Source: Aureliella helgolandensis (GTDB lineage: Bacteria; Planctomycetota; Planctomycetia; Pirellulales; Pirellulaceae). Taken from it: DNA of 64,000 nt. The stretch covers positions 5,704,859 to 5,768,858 of the forward strand of contig NZ_CP036298.1 in NCBI RefSeq assembly GCF_007752135.1, written 5' to 3'. The position numbers were made by a program, and so were the translations under genes. Positions within the stretch are counted from its first letter, which is position 1, and each line of letters begins with the position of its first letter. Shown here in pieces: positions 1 to 9,500 of the stretch. Below the pieces are notes generated by a model. The model was not told the origin of the DNA. It saw only the letters and a list, made by a program, of their open reading frames with translations, and made no database searches.

Positions 1-920
1 GAAATCAAAAGAACCTAAGTGGCGGTCTTATTAGGAGTTTCCCTCTACTTAGCCCATCGTTGCCGGAGCAAGAAGAAATTGTTTCTGTTTTTGTGACTAT
101 GGATCGACTAATCACATTGTCGGAAAGGTTGATTTCCGCAAAACAAAAACGCAAACAAGCCCTAATGCAGCAACTGCTTACAGGCGAAATTCGCCTCCAA
201 GCGTTCACTAATCGAAGGACGAAGAAACCAAGCCATGTCGTCCGAGTTCCCGCTGCCTTGCGACGCGGCATCTACCCTCCGAGCGTTCAGCCGGGCATCC
301 CAAAGCTCATCGAGAAGCCAGACGGTTGGGACGAAAAGACAATGGCGGAGCTGCTCAAGACAAAGAAGCGACGTGTGCAATTGGATGACGACACCGAGTA
401 TGACTTGGTGGTCGCCAAGCGAAATCGTGGCGGAATCGAACCGCGTGGAAAGTTGCGTGGCGAAGAAATCCGCACTAGCAGTCAGTTCAAAGTCAAAGCG
501 GGCGACTTCGTTATTTCCCGTCGGCAAATTATCCACGGTGCCTGTGGCATTGTACCGGCATCGCTTGACGGTGCCATCGTTTCCAATGAGTACTCTGTTT
601 TCACCGTCAACAAACATCTCGATCCCGGCTACCTGCGATTGCTAAGTCATTCGCTTTATTTCCAGCAAACGTGCTTTCACTCAAGCGTCGGCGTTGCAGT
701 CGAGAAGATGATTTTCAAGGTCGAGCAGTGGCTGAAATACCCGTTCCTGCTGCCGCCCGTCGAGGAACAACGAGCGATTACCAAAACGCTCGAAACCGCA
801 GAAGCGGAAATTGCCTTACTGAAACAGCGAGTTAAAAAGCTCAAGCAGCAAAAGAAGGGCCTGATGCAGCAAATGCTGACCGGCAAGACGCGTGTCAAAC
901 TTCCCAAGGGGGCCGCGTGA
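1..920 (+). CDS. hsdS: Type I restriction-modification specificity subunit HsdS (5' end outside window)
   Basis: The reading frame is open from base 3, before the first possible start, so this is the C-terminal part of a longer protein. The visible part begins with a conserved-region motif (SLPEQEEI) and a helix ending in KQALMQQLLTG. A target-recognition domain follows, and then a second copy of the motif (PPVEEQRAI) and helix (KKGLMQQMLTG). This two-copy TRD-plus-helix layout is typical of HsdS, which gives DNA sequence specificity to the HsdM2/HsdS/HsdR complex. hsdM should lie just left of the window. The stop overlaps the next start (TGATG), so the genes are probably co-transcribed. The family call is firm; the recognition site cannot be read from sequence. 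Confidence 0.9.
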   Translation, partial: NQKNLSGGLIRSFPLLSPSLPEQEEIVSVFVTMDRLITLSERLISAKQKRKQALMQQLLTGEIRLQAFTNRRTKKPSHVVRVPAALRRGIYPPSVQPGIPKLIEKPDGWDEKTMAELLKTKKRRVQLDDDTEYDLVVAKRNRGGIEPRGKLRGEEIRTSSQFKVKAGDFVISRRQIIHGACGIVPASLDGAIVSNEYSVFTVNKHLDPGYLRLLSHSLYFQQTCFHSSVGVAVEKMIFKVEQWLKYPFLLPPVEEQRAITKTLETAEAEIALLKQRVKKLKQQKKGLMQQMLTGKTRVKLPKGAA

Positions 921-2035
921 TGGCTAAGAAAAAAGGCGGAATGGCTCTCCCCGATGATTACGCGGAAGTGTTTGAGTCACTCAAAGCACGAGTGCGGCAA
1001 TCGCAAACCAAAGCGATGCTGTCCGTCAACCGCGAAATGATCCAGCTCTACTGGGATATCGGACGCCAAATCGCCCAGCGGCAACAGGACGTTGGCTGGG
1101 GGCGAAGCGTTGTCGATCGGCTATCGAAAGACTTGCGTTCCGCCTTCCCAGACGTGACCGGATTTTCCGCATCCAGTTTGTGGCGAATGCGGGCGTTTTG
1201 CCTTGCCTACCAAAATCTCGCACAGCCTGTGCGAGAATTGGACGAGCAGCCAAAGGAAGTAGAACTCGCACAGGCCGTGCGAGTTTCTGACCAGCCACCC
1301 GAAGCCTTGCTGGGAATCCCCTGGGGACACAACGTCGTTCTCTTTGAAAAGGTCAAAGGCAAATCAGAGCGACTTTGGTACGCAAGCAAAGCGATCGAAC
1401 ACGGCTGGAGCCGAGCTGTTTTGACGGTGCAGATTGATAGTGGTCTTTATCAGCGTCAAGGCAAGGCAATCACCAACTTTGTCGCGACCCTGCCTCCGCC
1501 GCAGTCAGATCTAGCTCAAGAGTCACTCAAAGATCCGTACCTGTTCGATTTCCTAACGCTCCATGAAGATGCTGTCGAGCGGGATCTCGAACAGGGTCTC
1601 ACCGACCATGTTCAGCGGTTCCTACTGGAACTCGGTGCTGGCTTCGCATTTGTTGGGCGGCAAGTGCCGATCTCCGTTGGCGACGAAGACGACTTTCTGG
1701 ATTTGCTGTTTTACCATCTAAAACTGCGATGCTTCGTCGTCATTGACTTGAAGATGAAAAAGTTCACGCCAGCCGATGCCGGGCAGATGAACTACTACCT
1801 ATCAGCCGTTGATGACCTGATGCGACATCCCACCGACCAGCCAACCATCGGTTTGATCCTATGCAAATCAAAGGAACGCATCAAAGCCGAATACGCACTG
1901 CGGGATATCAACAAACCGATTGGTGTCGCAGAATGGCAAACGAAATTAGTGGAATCGTTGCCGGAGCCACTCAAAGGGAGTTTGCCGAGTATCGAAGAGA
2001 TTGAAGCGGAATTTGAATCGGAGGATTCGCCATGA
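920..2035 (+). CDS. DUF1016 / YhcG-type PD-(D/E)XK nuclease
   Basis: The 371-residue protein has an N-terminal DUF1016 helical domain (REMIQLYWDIGRQI, FSASSLWRMRAF) and a C-terminal PD-(D/E)XK-like core. In that core an Asp in FLDLLFYH is followed by VVIDLKMKKF, giving D...D-x-K. Family members often sit inside type I RM operons, and this one lies between hsdS and hsdR. Its role there is not settled; it may be an accessory nuclease. The start at 920 is preferred over the GTG at 917 because ATG overlaps the hsdS stop and an AAGGGGG ribosome-binding site precedes it. Residues about 97-122 carry a duplicated LAQ(P/A)VR segment encoded by DNA palindromes. Confidence 0.85.
   Translation: MAKKKGGMALPDDYAEVFESLKARVRQSQTKAMLSVNREMIQLYWDIGRQIAQRQQDVGWGRSVVDRLSKDLRSAFPDVTGFSASSLWRMRAFCLAYQNLAQPVRELDEQPKEVELAQAVRVSDQPPEALLGIPWGHNVVLFEKVKGKSERLWYASKAIEHGWSRAVLTVQIDSGLYQRQGKAITNFVATLPPPQSDLAQESLKDPYLFDFLTLHEDAVERDLEQGLTDHVQRFLLELGAGFAFVGRQVPISVGDEDDFLDLLFYHLKLRCFVVIDLKMKKFTPADAGQMNYYLSAVDDLMRHPTDQPTIGLILCKSKERIKAEYALRDINKPIGVAEWQTKLVESLPEPLKGSLPSIEEIEAEFESEDSP
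1217..1283. repeat. Two intragenic palindromes inside the DUF1016 gene
   Basis: CTCGCACAGcCTGTGCGAG at 1217-1235 is a perfect inverted repeat around one base. CTCGCACAGGCCGTGCGAG at 1265-1283 is a near-perfect second copy. They lie 48 bp (16 codons) apart in the same reading frame and encode the two LAQ(P/A)VR repeats. They may be an inserted palindromic element tolerated in the coding frame, or simply a local duplication. Confidence 0.6.
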
Positions 2036-5000
2036 GCGATGAAATGCCTTCGTTCAAGGAAGATCATATCTCGCAGATTCCGGCGCTGCAGTTACTGCAA
2101 CAGCTCGGTTGGAAATATCTGTCGCCCGACGAAGCTGTGGCGGCTCGCGGCGGCAAGCTGTCGAGCGTCTTGCTGGACGCGGTGCTGGTCGATCAACTCA
2201 AGAAACTGAACCAAATCGAGTTCAAGGGCGAGTCGCATTTGTTCAGCGAATCGAATATTCACTCGGCGATCCTGGCGCTGAAGGATGTTGTTTACGACGG
2301 CTTGGTGCGGACGAACGAGAAAATTTATGATTTGCTGGTGCTGGGAAAGAGTCTGCCGCAGACGATGGCAGGCGACACGAAGAGCTTTCCGCTCAGCTAC
2401 ATCGACTGGAATCCAGAGACGTGGCTGAGGAACAATGTCTTTCACGTCACGGAAGAATTCGTGGTCGAGCGTGTTGGCTCGAAGAAGACCAGGCGTCCCG
2501 ACATCGTGCTCTTTGTAAACGGAATTCCGCTTTGCGTTATTGAATGCAAGCGACCTGATACAAAAGACGCCATTGGAAAGGCTGTTTCGCAACAGATCCG
2601 CAACCAACGCGACTACAGCCTTTCACCTGACCAAGCATCGGAAGCTGAGGACCTTGATCCTGAAGAACAGTCAGCGGGAAGCGGACCGGAAATTCCGCAG
2701 CTTTTCGTATTCGCTCAGTTGTTGGTCGGCGTCTCAAAAAATCACGCGATGTACGCAACGACAGGAACGCCTGCCAAGTTCTGGTCGGTGTGGAAAGAGA
2801 ACGTCGACAAGCCACTGGCCAAGATCATATCGAAGCCGCCCAAGAAGTTGGCGGACACGCGTTGGCTGATGGATCGGTTTACCTATGTCAGCGAAGAACA
2901 AGCCGCGTACTTCACCGGCTCGCGAGCGATCACGGACCAAGACCGAGCGCTGTATTGCCTGTGTCGCCCCGAACGGTTGCTGGACTTAGCGTACTCGTTC
3001 ACCGTCTTTGACGCCGGCGAAAAGAAGGTCGCCCGATACCAGCAATACTTCACCGTGAAAAACACGCTAGGTCGAATCGAGCAACGCGACGACAACGGTG
3101 CTCGCAAAGGCGGCGTTGTCTGGCACACGCAGGGGTCGGGCAAGTCCCTGACGATGGTAATGTTGGCGAAAGAGATCGCTCGCTTGCGGTTGCCTCAGTA
3201 CAAGATCGTACTGGTGACGGACCGCGTCGACTTGGACGATCAGATTTACAAAACCTTCACCCATTGTGACATGCAGCCACAACAGGCGGCCAGTGGCAAA
3301 GATCTGGCTTCGCTGATGCAGGGTTCTGTCGGCCGCGTCATCACGACGGTGATCGACAAGTTCGATAACGCTGTGACGCGCGGCAAGCTTCGCAACGAAA
3401 GCGACAATATTTTCGTGCTGGTCGACGAAAGCCACCGCGGACAGTACAAGACGATGCACGCCAAGATGCGGAAGGCGATGCCGCGAGGTTGCTTCATCGG
3501 CTTCACCGGCACGCCGGTTCGCAAGAAAGAAAAGGACACGATTAACAAATTCGGCGGCTTGATCCAACCGACGTACTCGATTCGCGACGCGGTCGAAGAC
3601 AAAGCCGTTGTGCCACTGTTGTACGAGGCCCGCGATGTCGAGCAACGAGTCGATCGCGAAACGATTGACCGCTGGTTTGAAATCATTACGACAAATCTCA
3701 CGAAAGAACAAAAAGCGGACTTAAAGAAGAAGTTCTCAACGACGGATCAATTGAACAAGGCCGAGCAGAAGGTTCGAGAGATCGCACTCGATATCAGTCT
3801 GCACTATCGCGACAATTGGCAGGGCACTAAGTACAAGGCTCAGCTTGTCACGCAAGACAAGAAAACGGCGCTGATGTACCAGCGGTTTCTAGAAGAGTTC
3901 GGCATGGTGTCGTCGGAGGTGTTAATTTCTGGTCCGGATGATCGCGAGGGCAATGAAGAGGTCGAAATCGACGAAGAGGATCTGCCGGAGATCCAGAAGT
4001 TCTGGCGCAAGATGATGAACAAGCACGGCAGCGAAGACCAGTACAACAAGAACGTTATCAACGGCTTCAAGGCTGGCGACAATCCCGAGATCATAGTCGT
4101 GGTCGACAAGTTGTTGACGGGGTTCGACGCGCCGCGAAACACGGTGCTCTATCTGACTCGGTCACTGAAGGATCACACCTTGCTGCAAGCGATCGCCCGC
4201 GTAAACCGATTGTGTGAGGGAAAGGACTTCGGGTACATCATCGACTACCGGGGCGTGCTGTCGAATTTGCAGAAGGCGTTTGAGTTTTATCGCGAGTTGG
4301 AAGAAGCCGACCAAGAAGAACTCGAAGCGGCGATGACCAACGTGGCCGTTGAGATAGAGAAGCTGCCACGCCGTCATACGGAACTGCTCAACTTGTTCCA
4401 AAACATTGCGAATAAACAAGATGAAGAGTTGTATGAGCGGAAACTGGCCGACCAAGAGCTGCGAGATCAGTTCTATGACGCGCTGCGTGATTTCGCTCGG
4501 TCGCTGTCGATGGCGTTCGGATCGCTGGCTTTCATGGAGCAGACCCCTGACGCCAAGGTTGAGCGCTATCGCAAAGACTTGAAGTTCTTCATGAATCTGC
4601 GTTCATCGGTCCGGCATCGCTACGCCGAAGTCGTCGACTTCAAGGAGTACGAAGAGAAGATTCAAAAGCTGATCGACACTCATGTGGCGACCGGCGAGGT
4701 GAAGAAGATGACATCGCTGGTCAATATTTTCGATCGGGAGGCGTTCGAAAAGGAATTGGAAGAACTGGCAGGCAAGAGCGCCGGATCCAAGGCGGACACT
4801 ATCGCCCACCGAACCAAACGCACGATTAACGAGCGGATGGATGACGACCCAGCGTTCTATGCCAAGTTCTCCAAGATGCTTGAGGACGCGATCGCTGCTT
4901 TCCAACAGAAACGCCTCGCCGACATCGAGTACTTGAACCAAGTTCAAGACATCGCTGAGAAAATCCGTACGCGTAGCGGTGATAATTTGCCCAGCGAATT

Positions 5001-5301
5001 GCGGGGGCACGAAGTCGCCGGGGCGTTGTATGGCGTGGTGAAAGAAGTGTTTCAATCACACTCGAGCAGTGATCTCGATTTGGCAACCATCGGCGCGGGG
5101 GCGGCTCTTCGGATTGACGACATTGTGAAGACCCACCGCATCGTGAACTGGACCAGCAATCCCGATGTCCAAAACCAGATGCAAACCTCTATCGAGGATT
5201 ACCTACATGAACTTGAAGGTGCTGGGCTGGACTTATCGTTCGATGAGATCGACTTGATCTTGGAGAAATGCCTGGACATTGCTCGTCGGAGGTATTCCTA
5301 A
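2032..5301 (+). CDS. hsdR: Type I restriction endonuclease subunit HsdR
   Basis: At 1089 residues the gene has normal length and all expected parts. There is an N-terminal PD-(D/E)XK nuclease core (RRPDIVLFVNG then VIECKRP, about residues 150-175). The SF2 translocase has Walker A THTQGSGKS-like sequence (WHTQGSGKS, about 363), a DESH Walker B (about 463), FTGTP (about 490), LLTGFDAP (about 693) and an AIARVNR arginine motif (about 720). A helical C-terminal region contacts the methylase core. The product translocates DNA using ATP and cuts at a distance from unmethylated sites. It starts four bases before the end of the DUF1016 gene (ATGA overlap) with GGAGG upstream. It appears intact. Confidence 0.95.
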   Translation: MSDEMPSFKEDHISQIPALQLLQQLGWKYLSPDEAVAARGGKLSSVLLDAVLVDQLKKLNQIEFKGESHLFSESNIHSAILALKDVVYDGLVRTNEKIYDLLVLGKSLPQTMAGDTKSFPLSYIDWNPETWLRNNVFHVTEEFVVERVGSKKTRRPDIVLFVNGIPLCVIECKRPDTKDAIGKAVSQQIRNQRDYSLSPDQASEAEDLDPEEQSAGSGPEIPQLFVFAQLLVGVSKNHAMYATTGTPAKFWSVWKENVDKPLAKIISKPPKKLADTRWLMDRFTYVSEEQAAYFTGSRAITDQDRALYCLCRPERLLDLAYSFTVFDAGEKKVARYQQYFTVKNTLGRIEQRDDNGARKGGVVWHTQGSGKSLTMVMLAKEIARLRLPQYKIVLVTDRVDLDDQIYKTFTHCDMQPQQAASGKDLASLMQGSVGRVITTVIDKFDNAVTRGKLRNESDNIFVLVDESHRGQYKTMHAKMRKAMPRGCFIGFTGTPVRKKEKDTINKFGGLIQPTYSIRDAVEDKAVVPLLYEARDVEQRVDRETIDRWFEIITTNLTKEQKADLKKKFSTTDQLNKAEQKVREIALDISLHYRDNWQGTKYKAQLVTQDKKTALMYQRFLEEFGMVSSEVLISGPDDREGNEEVEIDEEDLPEIQKFWRKMMNKHGSEDQYNKNVINGFKAGDNPEIIVVVDKLLTGFDAPRNTVLYLTRSLKDHTLLQAIARVNRLCEGKDFGYIIDYRGVLSNLQKAFEFYRELEEADQEELEAAMTNVAVEIEKLPRRHTELLNLFQNIANKQDEELYERKLADQELRDQFYDALRDFARSLSMAFGSLAFMEQTPDAKVERYRKDLKFFMNLRSSVRHRYAEVVDFKEYEEKIQKLIDTHVATGEVKKMTSLVNIFDREAFEKELEELAGKSAGSKADTIAHRTKRTINERMDDDPAFYAKFSKMLEDAIAAFQQKRLADIEYLNQVQDIAEKIRTRSGDNLPSELRGHEVAGALYGVVKEVFQSHSSSDLDLATIGAGAALRIDDIVKTHRIVNWTSNPDVQNQMQTSIEDYLHELEGAGLDLSFDEIDLILEKCLDIARRRYS

Positions 5302-6050
5302 TGTCGGTCAACACCGCAATCGATAATGGACAGCCTGGTGGTGGTTACTTGCTGAAGTACGGACGGCTCAACATACCGTTCAAGATCAGATTTCAGCCGC
5401 GATCGCAATTGACAATTCACGTCCATCCAGACCTACGTTTAGAGGTGCTGGCACCCGAACACCGCTCCCGCGAAGCGATCCTGCATCGAATCGAAGCAAA
5501 ATCAGCGTGGATCGCCAAGCAGTGGCGATACTTCGAACGTTACCAGCCCACGCAACCTGCCCGCGAATACTCGAGTGGCGAAACACATCGCTACCTCGGC
5601 CGACAGTATCGCCTGAAAGTCACGAGGTCACCTGAATGCGCCGCCAAGTTGTCCGGGAAATTCCTACACGTCTTCCAACCTGTTACATCGGATCAACAGG
5701 CAACAAGGAAGCTCGTCATCGACTGGTATCGCCAGCACGCTGACGCCACGTTCTCGCGCCGGTTGACCGAGTGCTTGCCAACGTGCAAATCACTCAAACT
5801 GAAATCACCGCCCAAAATATCCATTCGCCAGATGACACGGCGCTGGGGCAGTTGCACGAAGGCTGGCAACATCACGCTCAACCTTGATCTAATCCGCGTC
5901 CCAATCCACTGCATTGACTACGTCATCATTCACGAACTGTGCCACTTGAAAATCCACGACCATAGCCCCAGCTTTTACCGAATACTGACTCGCATTCTTC
6001 CTGACTGGGAATCGCGAAAAGAACGGTTGGAGTCACAGGATTGGTCGTGA
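5301..6050 (+). CDS. DUF45 / YgjP-like zinc metallopeptidase
   Basis: The family signature is clear: RRWGSCTKAGNITLN (about residue 180) followed by the zinc-binding helix HELCHLKIHDHS (about 210), an HExxH variant with a third His ligand. Proteins of this group are common last genes of type I RM operons; their substrate is unknown. The start at 5301 is chosen because ATG overlaps the hsdR stop (TAATG) and CGGAGG lies just upstream. The frame is open to 5268, but that extension lies inside hsdR. The 249-residue length is normal. Confidence 0.88.
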   Translation: MSVNTAIDNGQPGGGYLLKYGRLNIPFKIRFQPRSQLTIHVHPDLRLEVLAPEHRSREAILHRIEAKSAWIAKQWRYFERYQPTQPAREYSSGETHRYLGRQYRLKVTRSPECAAKLSGKFLHVFQPVTSDQQATRKLVIDWYRQHADATFSRRLTECLPTCKSLKLKSPPKISIRQMTRRWGSCTKAGNITLNLDLIRVPIHCIDYVIIHELCHLKIHDHSPSFYRILTRILPDWESRKERLESQDWS

Positions 6051-6080
6051 TTGCAATCCCCCTACGGCAATGATCTAAAC

Positions 6081-8075
6081 ATGAAGAAAGCTACGGAAAC
6101 CACCATGAAGCATCGAAAACGCAATCGCGCTCGCCAAAGTAATATCTTGTTTTTCCTTCTGCTTTGTCTCTGCTGCGGATTGGGCAACCTCCATGCTCAA
6201 CTACCAGAATTGCGGCCAAATCGATCTGAAGTCACTGCTGACATGGCTCTATCCGCACTTCAGATGGACCACTTGGCGTCTGGTAATGTGCTCGTTGAAC
6301 AGGGCGAACTGGATCCGTTGATTGCGAAGAGCGGCGGTGGAGCGTGCCCGACCGCTGCCGTTGGAATTGCGATGCAAGCACTTCGCGTCATGAGTGGGAT
6401 GAAACCGCATGCCAGTCCACATAGACTTGCGTTAGCGGCATTTCGAAACAACCCAGAGTTGCTCAACGGGCGGCTCAGCAACAAGCAAGTTGTTGACTTA
6501 ATGCTCCACTACCAGAAACACTTAGACAATTCCAAGCTCGCGATTCGAGTCCAATCGGCTCCTAATTCGCCGTACGCAACTGACGCCAATATCTGGGACA
6601 CTGCAGGGCTTCCGGACTTAATGCTTCAGCCTAACGAGATCAAGATTCTAAGCTATACGGTAAGCGAACCCAGTGGCCATGTACTGGGGAGGCATTTCGT
6701 CTTACTCAAAAAACTCGACGGCGACACTTTGTTCGTCGTAGATCCGCATTCGCCGGGAAACGACAGACACTATTTGCTCGAAGCGGGTGGCTCAGAAAGT
6801 TGTGGACGATACTTTCTGCGATACCCTCCTGAGTTTCAACGGCCGTACACCAACGAACTGAATACTGTGTTCACCGTGCGGATTGAACACGTCGACGCTA
6901 CCATTCCTGACTTCGAGCGGATAAAGAGTCATATCGATGCAACCGCCAGTACACTAAAAACCCAAGACAAATTGCGTTCTCCTCGCGATTGGCGGCGCGA
7001 GACAGCTAGCTTTGGCTTGCCAGCGCTTGACTTGCCAACGGATATCGGCGGATTCGAATGGTCGGCGGAACAGATGCTGGAAGTCTTTCGCTATGCAGGC
7101 CGTCATGATCTAAATCTACGCGATGTTGTTGGAGGGGCACATTCGCGGATTCTTCTACACGCAGATGCTCCCGAGGTGACAGAACTGCTGCGGGGAGTCG
7201 TTAAGGGTGAAAAATATTTTGCGATCACGATAACAGAGCCCGACTACGGTTCCGATTTCACTTCGATGGAATCGACATCAAGAAAGGTGGAGGGGGGGTA
7301 TGTACTCAACGGACAGAAGCGATTCAACGCACGTCTTGATCAAGCGACAGATGTTATCGTGATTACGAAAAACCCCGAAGGTCTGCGAGGAAAGTTGAAT
7401 GTGTTTGTCTTGCCTATCGATGCCAAGGGACTCAAGATCGAGACATTTGGTGCCCATGGGTTAACGGGAAACTCCTACGGCGGCCTGACGATGAGTGACG
7501 TGTTTGTGCCGGATCATTTCTTGATTGGCGAAGACGGCAAGGGCTACGATGTGTTTTCGAAACACTTTCTCTACTGGCGATTGATGCAAACTGCAGCCGC
7601 GATTGGGACCGCCGAGCAAGCCTTGCAGCAAATGGCTGATCGCTTGAAAACTCGCATCGTATTTGGCGGTCCGATTGGGCGTTTTACGCATTTACAGCAG
7701 CCAATGGGACAGCACACGACAGAGTTAAAGATGGCTCACGCATTGGCCGTTCAGGCGGCAAGGCTGATTGACCAAGATCGATACTCCGAAGCGGAGCCTT
7801 TAATTAACGGACTCAAGGCAGAGGGTGTTGAGATCGCGCTCAAGGCGGTTGATGCTGCTGCCCGTGCATTCGGTGGGGAAGGCTTTTCGGATCTCGTCGA
7901 TATTGGCGACCGTTTAAGAGATCTAAACGGTCTTCGAATTGCTGACGGAACCACGGATGTAATGCGATCCGCAGTCGTCCGCTCGCAATTCGGCCGAGAA
8001 TTCTGGGATATGGCTACCAAGGGTAATTTTGAACAGCCAAAATCCGAGTTGCCGCCGCCGGGTAAGCCCCAGTAA
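6081..8075 (+). CDS. Exported fusion: C39-like domain plus acyl-CoA dehydrogenase
   Basis: After a basic N terminus there is a hydrophobic stretch (NILFFLLLCLCCGLG, ending at LHA-Q), which looks like a signal peptide. Residues about 45-240 resemble a C39/papain-like fold, with GGGACPTAAVG (Cys89), GRHFVLL (His205) and VVDPHSP (Asp221) in triad order. Residues about 290-650 are an acyl-CoA dehydrogenase domain: FAITITEPDYGSD, LTGNSYGGLTMSDV, the C-terminal four-helix part with AFGGEGFSD, and IADGTTDVMRS, where the usual catalytic Glu of YEGT is Asp. An exported flavin dehydrogenase fused to a protease-like domain is unusual. The start may be ATG 6081 or ATG 6105; the frame also opens with TTG at 6051. 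Partner and substrate are unknown. Confidence 0.7.
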   Translation: MKKATETTMKHRKRNRARQSNILFFLLLCLCCGLGNLHAQLPELRPNRSEVTADMALSALQMDHLASGNVLVEQGELDPLIAKSGGGACPTAAVGIAMQALRVMSGMKPHASPHRLALAAFRNNPELLNGRLSNKQVVDLMLHYQKHLDNSKLAIRVQSAPNSPYATDANIWDTAGLPDLMLQPNEIKILSYTVSEPSGHVLGRHFVLLKKLDGDTLFVVDPHSPGNDRHYLLEAGGSESCGRYFLRYPPEFQRPYTNELNTVFTVRIEHVDATIPDFERIKSHIDATASTLKTQDKLRSPRDWRRETASFGLPALDLPTDIGGFEWSAEQMLEVFRYAGRHDLNLRDVVGGAHSRILLHADAPEVTELLRGVVKGEKYFAITITEPDYGSDFTSMESTSRKVEGGYVLNGQKRFNARLDQATDVIVITKNPEGLRGKLNVFVLPIDAKGLKIETFGAHGLTGNSYGGLTMSDVFVPDHFLIGEDGKGYDVFSKHFLYWRLMQTAAAIGTAEQALQQMADRLKTRIVFGGPIGRFTHLQQPMGQHTTELKMAHALAVQAARLIDQDRYSEAEPLINGLKAEGVEIALKAVDAAARAFGGEGFSDLVDIGDRLRDLNGLRIADGTTDVMRSAVVRSQFGREFWDMATKGNFEQPKSELPPPGKPQ

Positions 8076-8123
8076 TTCATTCTGGTGCTCGCGATTTGAT
8101 TTTGGTCAAGCTGGGCAGACTAC

Positions 8124-8147
8124 AACGTTCAAGGCTGGACGTTTTTG
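8124..8147 (+). terminator. Possible rho-independent terminator
   Basis: AACGTTC / GGACGTT can form a 7-bp stem (one G-T pair) with a 6-base loop, followed by TTTTT. It lies 49 bases after the stop of the fusion gene, in the right orientation to end it. Confidence 0.5.
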
Positions 8148-8400
8148 CGCCGCCGCCCGAAACAACTGCGAACGCTTGAACATTCGATGGACCGCAAACC
8201 TTAGAGAAAGACCGGGGGCATCGTAACGATGTCAACCTCGGGGCACCAAAAAGTAACAAGGACTCCTGGTGCGAGTCCTCACCGTCAGCCTCGAAACCAA
8301 CAATTGCGTCATTAATTTCCCCAAACCGGACATCGACTGAACCGCAGCGCGGCCGATGTGTCTATTCTCGAAGCAGCTAGTTTTGAATGGAACGACGTGC

Positions 8401-9465
8401 ATGGACTTTTCAAGTTTATCAGCGGAAGAAACGTTGATCATCTGTCCGGACAGCGAGGACGATCGTTGGGAGTTTAAAGCGGCATCATTACTTGAGCCGG
8501 GAAATAGAGGCGAATTAAAGAAAGAGCTCGGAAAGCAGGTCTCAGCGTTCGCAAATTCAGGTGGAGGAAACCTCGTTTTCGGTATAGGAGAACCACGTAT
8601 TTTGCAAGCGTGTCTGGAACGCGTTGGTCGACAGCCGATGCAGGACTACCTAGCCACGATGGTCGAGCAGTCAGTTGAATACCCTATCCGTTGCTCTCAG
8701 ATTTACCGAATCCCGTTTATGGTTTCGCGGAACGCCTCAATATTTCTGATTCATATCGAAGACAGTCCAGCGGCTCCTCATCAAGCCAAGGATGAACGGC
8801 AGTACTACTACCGCATCTCCGGTCATTCTAAACCCGCTCCTCATTTTCAGTTAGAGCTCCTACGCAACCGACAGGTCAAATGCATTGTCGACGCTGAAAT
8901 TGACGGTTTCCAATGGTCGATGCCCTGGTTGCAACTCAAAGAACGAAAGCTAACAGCGCAAATTTCGATTACCGTTACGAACCTTGCGCAGTTTGTCGCC
9001 AAACCCGTTGGGCTTTCGGTTCGAACGGATGTGCCATCCAGCCATTGGGCTGTACTTGCTCAAGATTCGACGGATTGCAACGAACTTGTGCTTGCCGAAC
9101 CATTCCTTTTTCCCGGGCTCAGGAAGACATTCCACATCAAGCTCGTATGCAAAGTAGAACAAGAAGAGAATCTTGCAGAAGTCGCATGCGCCGAATTCGC
9201 AAATGTGAGATTGCAAATCCAAACGTTTAGCCAGAATTTTGGCTCCGCGATTTTGAGTTTTCGATTGTCCGATTACTTGACGCGAGAAGCGATCCTCGAA
9301 AGAGAATCAGAAAATGCACTGGAAAGGGAACGTTCGAGTGCAGCATCCGAAAAGCTAGTAAAGGAATTTATTCCGAAACTGAAATCACAGATCGAGTTGA
9401 CTCAAAAGTCGATGCGCAGACCCGTGTTACCTCCGAATCTAAATCTTCCGGATGGCCATGACTGA
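8401..9465 (+). CDS. AlbA_2 (Schlafen-like) domain protein
   Basis: The N-terminal ~140 residues match the AlbA_2/Schlafen pattern: an early acidic WEFK strand (DDRWEFKAAS), then KELGKQVSAFANSGGGNLVFGIG. This is the putative nucleic-acid/nucleotide-binding core seen in many bacterial regulators and defence proteins. The remainder (about 150-354) is a beta-rich region of unknown type, ending in a charged helix rich in Glu and Lys (ERESENALERERSS). ATG 8401 is preferred because the AlbA_2 domain follows directly; the frame opens at ATG 8356. The gene heads a same-strand group with two unknown genes, suggesting a small operon, perhaps defensive. No enzyme activity can be assigned. Confidence 0.65.
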   Translation: MDFSSLSAEETLIICPDSEDDRWEFKAASLLEPGNRGELKKELGKQVSAFANSGGGNLVFGIGEPRILQACLERVGRQPMQDYLATMVEQSVEYPIRCSQIYRIPFMVSRNASIFLIHIEDSPAAPHQAKDERQYYYRISGHSKPAPHFQLELLRNRQVKCIVDAEIDGFQWSMPWLQLKERKLTAQISITVTNLAQFVAKPVGLSVRTDVPSSHWAVLAQDSTDCNELVLAEPFLFPGLRKTFHIKLVCKVEQEENLAEVACAEFANVRLQIQTFSQNFGSAILSFRLSDYLTREAILERESENALERERSSAASEKLVKEFIPKLKSQIELTQKSMRRPVLPPNLNLPDGHD

Positions 9466-9500
9466 CGTTTACATTCATTTTTTTTACCAGCTATCGTTCA

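Noticed and set aside
8217-8280. Integron attC site
   Set aside because: Short hairpins (GCATCG-taa-CGATG and GGACTC...GAGTCC) lack the attC core sites and there is no integron integrase.
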